Part shown: in pieces, positions 7,180 through 11,843 of the stretch
Layout of the letters: every line of letters begins with the position of its first letter
Numbering within the stretch: position 1 is the first letter of the stretch
Source: an uncultured Lachnospiraceae bacterium
GTDB lineage: Bacteria; Bacillota_A; Clostridia; Lachnospirales; Lachnospiraceae
Length of the DNA stretch: 17,527 nt
NCBI GenBank assembly: GCA_947302185.1
Contig: CAMYVI010000020.1
Location: forward strand, 1 to 17,527
Direction: 5' to 3'
Program-made: the position numbers and the translations under genes
The notes under the pieces: model-generated
Seen by the model: only the letters and a program-made list of their open reading frames with translations
Told to the model about the DNA's origin: nothing
Databases searched by the model: none

Positions 7180-8358
7180 ATGAAGAATAAGATTATAATA
7201 CGTATGCTGGCTGCTTCACTGACCGCCATTCTCTTTCTCGGCGGCTGCAGTGCCGGCAGCCCGGCATCATCGAAAGCACCGTCAGACGAATCGGTATCAG
7301 GTGCAGGCGGAGAAAGCGCCGGCGAAAATCTGCAGAATACCGAGACAGCCGGAAAACTGACCGGCGCAGATGAATCCTCCGGCGGGAAAGAAAAAGCGAA
7401 AAGTCCCGGAGACGAAAGTCTGACGGATTCTAAGATTTCTGATGAAGCTGCAAAACAGAAAGCTGAAGAAGAAGCAAAAAAGAAAGAGGAAGAGGAGAAA
7501 AAAGCGGCTGAGGAAGAGATTCTGACCCATGTCGCGGGCATAAAGCATTTTACAACCGTTGAGGGAAAACATCCGAATGTAATGGCAGGCGTCGCAGGTG
7601 ATGACACCATAGCGGAAATAACTTCCGACGAGGATAAGATCAATTGGGATAAGCCCGGTAAGTATCAACTGACGTATACAGTCACGACAAAGGATGGAAG
7701 AAGCGCACAGCAAACTATCGAGATAGAGGTTTATCTGGATCTGGAACATTATCTTTACGGAATGGAAGGTGCGGTATATATTCCGGTCGATGGCACATTT
7801 GATCCGATGGAACATATTGTGACAGAACCGGAAATCGAAACGATAGAACCGGATACCAGCGCGCTTGATACTTCGAAAGAAGGCGAGTATCTGATTTCCT
7901 ATAGGCTGACAGCGCCCGGAGGGCGTTATCAGACTGCAGTCCGAAAAGTGACAGTAGGTGAAGAGCCTCAGACTGCTCCCGGGTACGGAATCGGCCAGGG
8001 AACAGGTACTACTTATGTTGAAAGCCCGGAGGGTTATTCTACTGTCACGGATCTCGGACTTTGGAGACTGACGGCTTATATGGATACCCCTGCGGATCAG
8101 GGACCTTATGTCGGCCAGACCGCATCGGGCGCACCTCTGGTCGCGGGAAGAACGGTAGCGGTTTCATCGGCGACCTGTGCAAGACTCGGTCTGGAATTCG
8201 GCGACCGCCTGATGGTCGACGGACACGTCTATGTTCTCGAAGATCATGGCGGATCGGCGATGTATGACAGCGATTGGCTGGATATATATGTCGATAATGA
8301 GGCTGATGAGTACTCCGACGCATATAACCGGTACGCAGAAGTATATCTGCTGAGATAG
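7180..8358 (+). CDS. Lipoprotein with Ig-like repeats and a C-terminal 3D domain, probable cell-wall enzyme
   Basis: This is a 392-residue exported lipoprotein. The signal peptide ends in the lipobox L-G-G-C with lipidated Cys23. A flexible Ser/Gly-rich linker follows, then a Lys/Glu-rich stretch likely to form a helix (about 89-114). Two beta-rich modules resembling bacterial Ig/DUF5011 repeats come next (about 128-185 and 200-260; K-P-G-K-Y-Q-L-T-Y-T-V is typical). The C-terminal domain (about 295-391) resembles the 3D domain of RpfB/YuiC/YocH-type muralytic proteins, with E354-D355-H-G-G and L367-D368-I-Y as two of the three name-giving Asp. The first Asp position reads A-V-S. The ribosome binding site (AAGGAA, 7173-7178) is unusually close to ATG 7180, but no other start suits the signal peptide. 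It probably acts on peptidoglycan at the outer membrane face. Confidence 0.75.
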   Translation: MKNKIIIRMLAASLTAILFLGGCSAGSPASSKAPSDESVSGAGGESAGENLQNTETAGKLTGADESSGGKEKAKSPGDESLTDSKISDEAAKQKAEEEAKKKEEEEKKAAEEEILTHVAGIKHFTTVEGKHPNVMAGVAGDDTIAEITSDEDKINWDKPGKYQLTYTVTTKDGRSAQQTIEIEVYLDLEHYLYGMEGAVYIPVDGTFDPMEHIVTEPEIETIEPDTSALDTSKEGEYLISYRLTAPGGRYQTAVRKVTVGEEPQTAPGYGIGQGTGTTYVESPEGYSTVTDLGLWRLTAYMDTPADQGPYVGQTASGAPLVAGRTVAVSSATCARLGLEFGDRLMVDGHVYVLEDHGGSAMYDSDWLDIYVDNEADEYSDAYNRYAEVYLLR

Positions 8359-8450
8359 GACTATAGAACATCAAAGCGGAAACAGAAGTGAAACAGTAAA
8401 ATAATAGATGAAAAAAACAGTTTTCTTTAGCCCTTTCCTTGTGAACTGCG

Positions 8451-8456
8451 TATAAT
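8451..8456 (+). promoter_or_regulatory. Possible -10 element upstream of the small protein gene
   Basis: A perfect TATAAT at 8451-8456 lies about 117 bases before the 67-residue gene. There is no good -35 at normal spacing (TTTAGC at 8426-8431 would be 19 bases away). The intervening leader is purine-rich. Confidence 0.35.
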
Positions 8457-8535
8457 AATATGTAAGCAATCACGGAGAACAAAAAAGTGAGAGCAAATTA
8501 AAAGAATAAAATAATAAAAAATATAAGGAAAAGCA

Positions 8536-8556
8536 GAAGCGAAGATTTATCGCTTC
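8536..8556 (+). promoter_or_regulatory. Hairpin just upstream of the small protein's ribosome binding site
   Basis: GAAGCG (8536-8541) and CGCTTC (8551-8556) flank a 9-base loop, five bases before AAGGAA (8561-8566). It leaves the ribosome binding site free. It could stabilise the mRNA 5' end or tune translation. Confidence 0.35.
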
Positions 8557-8572
8557 CGGAAAGGAAAAAGAT

Positions 8573-8776
8573 ATGAACACGACATTAAAAGGACTTTTTG
8601 ACTATCAGAAATTTGAGGGAAATTCACGACTTGCAGCTATGATCTCCGATGTAGAAGGAAGATATGGCATAGCACTTGACGACAGTGATCTTGAGTTCGT
8701 GAACGCAGCCGGTACATTCAATAATGATGCTGCACTTCACAGAAATAAAAAGGGAAAAGATGGTCAGAACAACTGA
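8573..8776 (+). CDS. Small protein (67 aa) with a double-glycine-leader-like motif
   Basis: I do not recognise a named family. The start ATG 8573 has AAGGAA at 6 bases. Residues 1-36 are helical in character, including G7-L-F-D-Y-Q-K-F-E-G and a second stretch ending I-S-D-V-E-G-R-Y. Then comes A34-L-D-D-S-D-L-E-F-V-N-A-A-G, which fits position by position the pattern of class II bacteriocin and RiPP leaders (L-S-x-x-E-L-x-x-I-x-G-G), except that Ala-Ala-Gly stands where Gly-Gly is usual. The remaining 20 or so residues are polar, Asn/Lys/Gly-rich and lack Cys. It lies 112 bases upstream of the sigma factor gene. No modifying enzyme, C39 peptidase or exporter is in the window, so it may simply be a small cytoplasmic protein. 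Real coding is likely given the ribosome binding site and composition. Confidence 0.7.
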   Translation: MNTTLKGLFDYQKFEGNSRLAAMISDVEGRYGIALDDSDLEFVNAAGTFNNDAALHRNKKGKDGQNN

Positions 8777-8864
8777 TATCAGTACGGTAGCGATCCGTAA
8801 TTATATTCCTTATTTAAAGTAAATAAGTTAAAATAAATTCGGAGGGACGATGATTCGCCCCTCC
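8772..8864 (+). promoter_or_regulatory. Four successive dyads between the small protein gene and the sigma factor gene
   Basis: In order: the perfect palindrome ACTGATATCAGT over the stop codon (8772-8783); TACGG/CCGTA (8783-8799) followed by an AT-rich run; CTTATTTA/TAAATAAG with a 3-base loop (8809-8827); and GGAGGG-a-CGA/TCG-c-CCCTCC around loop TGAT (8841-8864). None has a clean T-run, so termination is at best partial. The last one contains a ribosome-binding-site-like GGAGGG. Confidence 0.45.
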
Positions 8865-8888
8865 TTAAGATGATTGAAAGGTGACAAT

Positions 8889-9383
8889 ATGGCTGCTGTG
8901 GTTTTGAACTATGATGAAGTTTATGAGAAATACTGCGACAAAGTAAAAGGATATATCTATCCGAAAGTAACAAATCGGGCGGATGCGGAAGACCTTCATT
9001 CCGCGGTATTTATTAAGGTATATCAAAAATTTGATACCTTTGATCAGACGAAGGCGTCTGTCTCCACATGGGTTTACACCATTGCCCGGAATACTGTCAT
9101 AGATTATTTCCGTGCCCGTAAAATTCATGAGGAGGTCCAGGAAGACTCCGCAATCTCTGAGGACAATGTTGCGGACGATCTTCTCAATCAGGAAGCTCTT
9201 GAAGAACTGGCGGATGCTCTTGAACAGCTGCCGCAGCGCGAGCGGGATCTTATTATCCTGCACTATTACAGCGGGCTGACACTTAAAGAGGTTGCGGTAA
9301 AACTCCACATGTCATACAGCAATTGCAAGCTTGTCCACAATAAAGCCCTCATGAATCTGAGGACTCTGATGCAGATAGATTAG
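8889..9383 (+). CDS. ECF-type RNA polymerase sigma-70 factor
   Basis: This 164-residue protein has the two-domain layout of group 4 (ECF) sigma factors. Region 2 (about 8-78) holds A-D-A-E-D-L-H-S-A-V-F-I-K-V-Y for core binding and S-T-W-V-Y-T-I-A-R-N-T-V-I-D-Y-F-R for -10 recognition. An acidic linker (about 80-102) follows. Region 4 (about 103-162) holds L-P-Q-R-E-R-D-L-I-I-L-H-Y-Y and the helix-turn-helix G-L-T-L-K-E-V-A-V-K-L-H-M-S, for -35 recognition. ATG 8889 is chosen because AAAGGTGA lies 4-5 bases upstream; a TTG 15 bases earlier has no ribosome binding site. ECF factors usually have an anti-sigma gene next door, but downstream is the convergent DAHP synthase gene and upstream the small 67-residue gene. 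The regulon and control are therefore unclear. Confidence 0.88.
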   Translation: MAAVVLNYDEVYEKYCDKVKGYIYPKVTNRADAEDLHSAVFIKVYQKFDTFDQTKASVSTWVYTIARNTVIDYFRARKIHEEVQEDSAISEDNVADDLLNQEALEELADALEQLPQRERDLIILHYYSGLTLKEVAVKLHMSYSNCKLVHNKALMNLRTLMQID

Positions 9384-9414
9384 AGGCTTCGACTGCAGAT
9401 AAATTTGAAAGTTT

Positions 9415-9432
9415 CCGGGGAAAGTTCTCCGG
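9415..9432. terminator. Weak hairpin between the convergent sigma factor and DAHP synthase genes
   Basis: CCGGGGA (9415-9421) pairs with TCTCCGG (9426-9432), with one G-T pair. The hairpin lies between the two stop codons and has no proper T-run on either strand. It is the only terminator candidate for either gene. Confidence 0.35.
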
Positions 9433-9453
9433 GGTATGAAAGTATACGCCTGG

Positions 9454-10494
9454 TCAGGTCCATTCCTCTGCGAGATCATAGATCAGGCGTTCTGTTTTGT
9501 CCCAGCCCAGACAGGGATCCGTGATCGACTTGCCGTAAATATGTTCGTTTTCACTCTGGCGGCCGTCCTCGATGTAACTTTCGATCATAAAGCCTTTGAC
9601 CAGGCTGCGGATATCCGGTGAGATTTTTCTGCTATGCATTACATCTTTGGCGATGCGGATCTGTTCCTCATAATGTTTGCCTGAATTGGAGTGATTCGTG
9701 TCAACGATGACAGCCGGATTGCTCAGATTACTTTTGGCATACATGCCAAAGACCTGTTCCAGATCCTCAAAATGATAATTCGGATGGTTGTTTCCGAACT
9801 TATCGACATAGCCGCGCAGAATTGCGTGAGCAAGAGGATTTCCCGGACTCTTGGCCTCCCATCCTCTGTAGAGGAAAGTATGACTGCTTTGAGCGGCGGT
9901 GATTGAATTCATCATGATAGAAAGATCGCCGCCGGTCGGGTTTTTCATACCTGCGGGAATGCCGACCCCCGCCGCTGTGAGCCTGTGCTGCTGATCTTCT
10001 GAGGAGCGTGCGCCGACAGCCACATAGGAGAGCAGGTCGGAAAGATAGCGATGGTTTTCCGGATACAGCATTTCGTCAGCGCAGGTAAAACCTGATTCGT
10101 CTGCAGCTCTTTTATGAAGTCTGCGGATCGCAAGAATTCCTTCGAGCATATCGGCAGGTTTTTCCGGATCGGGCTGATGAAGCATTCCTTTGTATCCGGT
10201 TCCTACAGTCCGGGGCTTATTTGTATAAATTCGCGGTATGATAATTATCTTGTCGGATACTTTGTCCTGGACTTTCCGGAGACGGGAAACGTAATCCAGA
10301 ACAGGATCTTCATGATCGGCCGAACACGGTCCGATTATCAGCAGGCAGCGGTCATCTTTTCCCTCGAATACATTCCGAATGATCAGGTCTCTCTCGGCTT
10401 TCAGTTTTTCAACGGCTTCTCCTACCGGATATTGTTCCTTGACCTCTTTGGGGGTGGGGAGCTTCCTGTAAAAAATCATATCCATTTTTTCCAT
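9454..10494 (-). CDS. aroF: 3-deoxy-7-phosphoheptulonate (DAHP) synthase, class I
   Basis: This enzyme catalyses the first step of the shikimate pathway: phosphoenolpyruvate plus erythrose 4-phosphate to DAHP, leading to the aromatic amino acids. The 346-residue length is normal for the AroF/G/H type. Signatures are G55-P-C57-S, K93-P-R-T (substrate phosphate binding), G178-I-P-A-G-M-K-N-P-T-G-G-D, D265-T-N-H268-S-N-S-G-K, M303-I-E305-S and T325-D326-P-C-L-G-W. Cys57, His268, Glu305 and Asp326 match the family's four metal ligands. ATG 10494 has GAGGAG (10505-10510) about 10 bases upstream. No other aromatic pathway gene is nearby and no leader peptide or T-box is evident. Whether it is feedback-inhibited by Phe, Tyr or Trp cannot be told, so the symbol is generic. 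Confidence 0.92.
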   Translation of the reverse strand: MEKMDMIFYRKLPTPKEVKEQYPVGEAVEKLKAERDLIIRNVFEGKDDRCLLIIGPCSADHEDPVLDYVSRLRKVQDKVSDKIIIIPRIYTNKPRTVGTGYKGMLHQPDPEKPADMLEGILAIRRLHKRAADESGFTCADEMLYPENHRYLSDLLSYVAVGARSSEDQQHRLTAAGVGIPAGMKNPTGGDLSIMMNSITAAQSSHTFLYRGWEAKSPGNPLAHAILRGYVDKFGNNHPNYHFEDLEQVFGMYAKSNLSNPAVIVDTNHSNSGKHYEEQIRIAKDVMHSRKISPDIRSLVKGFMIESYIEDGRQSENEHIYGKSITDPCLGWDKTERLIYDLAEEWT

Positions 10495-10612
10495 AATATT
10501 AATTCTCCTCAGAAGTAATTATGCCTGCACTTTACTGCTTTAAAGCATAGATGCACTATAAGTTATAACACGGATGTCAAATGTGCACAAGATAGTTTTC
10601 ACACAAATTTCA

Positions 10613-10640
10613 TTGACTGAATAGCTTTTTGTGATACTAT
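10613..10640 (+). promoter_or_regulatory. Strong promoter of the BI-1 family gene
   Basis: TTGACT (10613-10618), a 16-base spacer and TACTAT (10635-10640), with TG at 10632-10633 making an extended -10. The predicted start near 10647 leaves a leader of about 195 bases. Confidence 0.65.
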
Positions 10641-10664
10641 ATGTGTAACAAAACAAATGTACAG

Positions 10665-10808
10665 TTTTATCTTGAATACTGACCTCACGGTCCGTAATTA
10701 ACGTATAAAGATAAAAGGTGTATCATCGGAACCGCTTCGCGAACCCGATAGTTAAATGCGGCCGATAAACCGGTCTTCTCATCGGGAACTGACTGCGCAA
10801 CTTCCGAT
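10665..10808 (+). promoter_or_regulatory. Structured 5' leader of the BI-1 family gene, riboswitch-like
   Basis: The first element is TTTTATCTT/AAGATAAAA (10665-10673 with 10708-10716), enclosing GACC-tcac-GGTC (10681-10692). The second is ATCGG-aac-CGC-ttc-GCG-aac-CCGAT (10725-10749). The third is ATCGG-g-AA/TT-CCGAT (10781-10808). An additional CCGAT at 10762-10766 could compete for either ATCGG arm. A direct repeat AGGTGTATCAT (10716-10726 and 10810-10820) brackets the last two hairpins. The ribosome binding site AGGGAGGT (10831-10838) follows without a terminator. An ACCTC at 10682-10686 could pair with it. Confidence 0.45.
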
Positions 10809-10843
10809 TAGGTGTATCATGACATTGGATAGGGAGGTATTCT

Positions 10844-11698
10844 ATGGCGGATTTTAATGAATTTAATAATTATGACAGCAGCGGAAACTACAGCAGCGGA
10901 AATTTTGACGGCGGAAGCTACAACAGCGGATATGGCCAGAACAGTTTTGACAATTATGATCTGGGTGCCGGAAATGTTCAGCGCGCATACTACAGTGATT
11001 CGGCAGCACCGACTGTCAGCCTGAGTACGTATACGGCAAAAACCTTTTTGTGGATGTTCGCCGGTCTGATGGTCACATTTGCAGTATCCGTCGGGATGGT
11101 TTTTTCGGGAGCGGTATATTACCTTTTAAACGGTGCAGGTTCAATTGCTCTCATTGTTGCGCTTATAGCCCAGCTGGCAGTCGTCGCAATTCTTTCAGTT
11201 CGCGTGAGAAATCTTTCTGTGGGGTCGGCCCGCGGACTGTTTCTTCTGTACGCTGCACTGAACGGGATATCATTTTCGATTTACTTTATTTATTTTAATC
11301 TTTCAATCCTGATCCTGGCATTCGGAGCCACTGCCCTGTTGTTCGGAGGAATGGCAGCTGCAAGTCTTATTTTCAAGCTGCAGCTTGATTCAATCAGACC
11401 GATTCTGTTCGGCGGACTGATCATGATGATTATTTTCGGTATTGTAGGTTTCTTCCTGAATCTCGGAGCTTACAACACTGTGCTGTGCTATATCGGAATA
11501 GCTCTTTTCATGGGCTACACAGCTTATGACACATCGAAGATCAGAGACAACTATAATTACTATGCAACAATCGGCGACGGCGCGATGCTGGAAAAAGCGT
11601 CTGTCTTCTCAGCGCTTCAGTTATATCTTGATTTTGTGAACTTGCTTCTCTACATTATCCGTCTCTTTTCAAGGAGCAGCGGAAGCAAAAGAAATTAA
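10844..11698 (+). CDS. Bax inhibitor-1 (BI-1/YetJ/YbhL) family membrane protein
   Basis: The 284-residue protein has a soluble N-terminal tail and about seven membrane segments from residue 66 on. C-terminal family motifs are G224-Y-T-A-Y-D229-T-S-K-I and A257-L-Q-L-Y-L-D263-F-V-N-L-L-L-Y-I-I-R-L-F. Asp229 and Asp263 correspond to the Asp pair that senses pH in the calcium-leak channel YetJ of Bacillus subtilis, which suggests a pH-sensitive cation leak; that activity is inferred. The first 40 residues are unusual, low in complexity and rich in Asn, Ser, Gly, Tyr and Phe (N-Y-S-S-G-N-F-D-G-G type). AGGGAGGT lies 5 bases before ATG 10844. The gene is monocistronic, between a strong promoter and a strong terminator. 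Confidence 0.85.
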   Translation: MADFNEFNNYDSSGNYSSGNFDGGSYNSGYGQNSFDNYDLGAGNVQRAYYSDSAAPTVSLSTYTAKTFLWMFAGLMVTFAVSVGMVFSGAVYYLLNGAGSIALIVALIAQLAVVAILSVRVRNLSVGSARGLFLLYAALNGISFSIYFIYFNLSILILAFGATALLFGGMAAASLIFKLQLDSIRPILFGGLIMMIIFGIVGFFLNLGAYNTVLCYIGIALFMGYTAYDTSKIRDNYNYYATIGDGAMLEKASVFSALQLYLDFVNLLLYIIRLFSRSSGSKRN

Positions 11699-11722
11699 AA
11701 TTCCATAAAATCCGTAAAAAAG

Positions 11723-11762
11723 CGGGGGTGAAAGGGCTTAAATGCGCCTCACCCCCGTTTTT
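11723..11762 (+). terminator. Rho-independent terminator of the BI-1 gene
   Basis: CGGGGGTGA (11723-11731) and TCACCCCCG (11749-11757) pair perfectly around a 17-base loop, followed by TTTTT. Confidence 0.92.
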
Positions 11763-11767
11763 GCGGC

Positions 11768-11796
11768 TTGCGATGAAAAAAACACTGTTGTATTAT
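11768..11796 (+). promoter_or_regulatory. Probable promoter of the RICIN-NlpC/BMP operon
   Basis: TTGCGA (11768-11773), a 17-base spacer and TATTAT (11791-11796), directly after the preceding terminator. The leader is about 40 bases. Confidence 0.5.
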
Positions 11797-11843
11797 AGAA
11801 ACGATAGCCAAAAGAGTGAGAAATCGAAAAGGAGTTATATTTG

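Larger units (their letters stand above)
10495..10843. other. 349-base divergent region between the DAHP synthase and BI-1 genes
   Basis: No coding frame is credible here. Next to the DAHP synthase start lies the perfect palindrome TGCTTTAAAGCA (10536-10547), a possible operator. A - strand TTGACA (10575-10580) has no good -10 at normal spacing. The + strand promoter (10613-10640) and the BI-1 leader (10665-10808) fill the rest. Confidence 0.55.

Noticed and set aside
7025..7180. c-di-AMP (ydaO) riboswitch ahead of the 3D lipoprotein gene
   Set aside because: I looked for its conserved G-rich core sequences and found none; only generic hairpins are visible.
10552..10580. - strand promoter for DAHP synthase using TTGACA at 10575-10580
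   Set aside because: The nearest acceptable -10 (TATAGT) is only 14 bases away, and at 17 bases the sequence is AGTGCA. The hexamer is noted, but no promoter is called.
10716..10820. Direct repeat AGGTGTATCAT flanking about 83 bases, as target-site duplication of a small mobile element
   Set aside because: There are no terminal inverted repeats at the ends, and the enclosed hairpins fit a leader RNA better. Only one locus is available for comparison.
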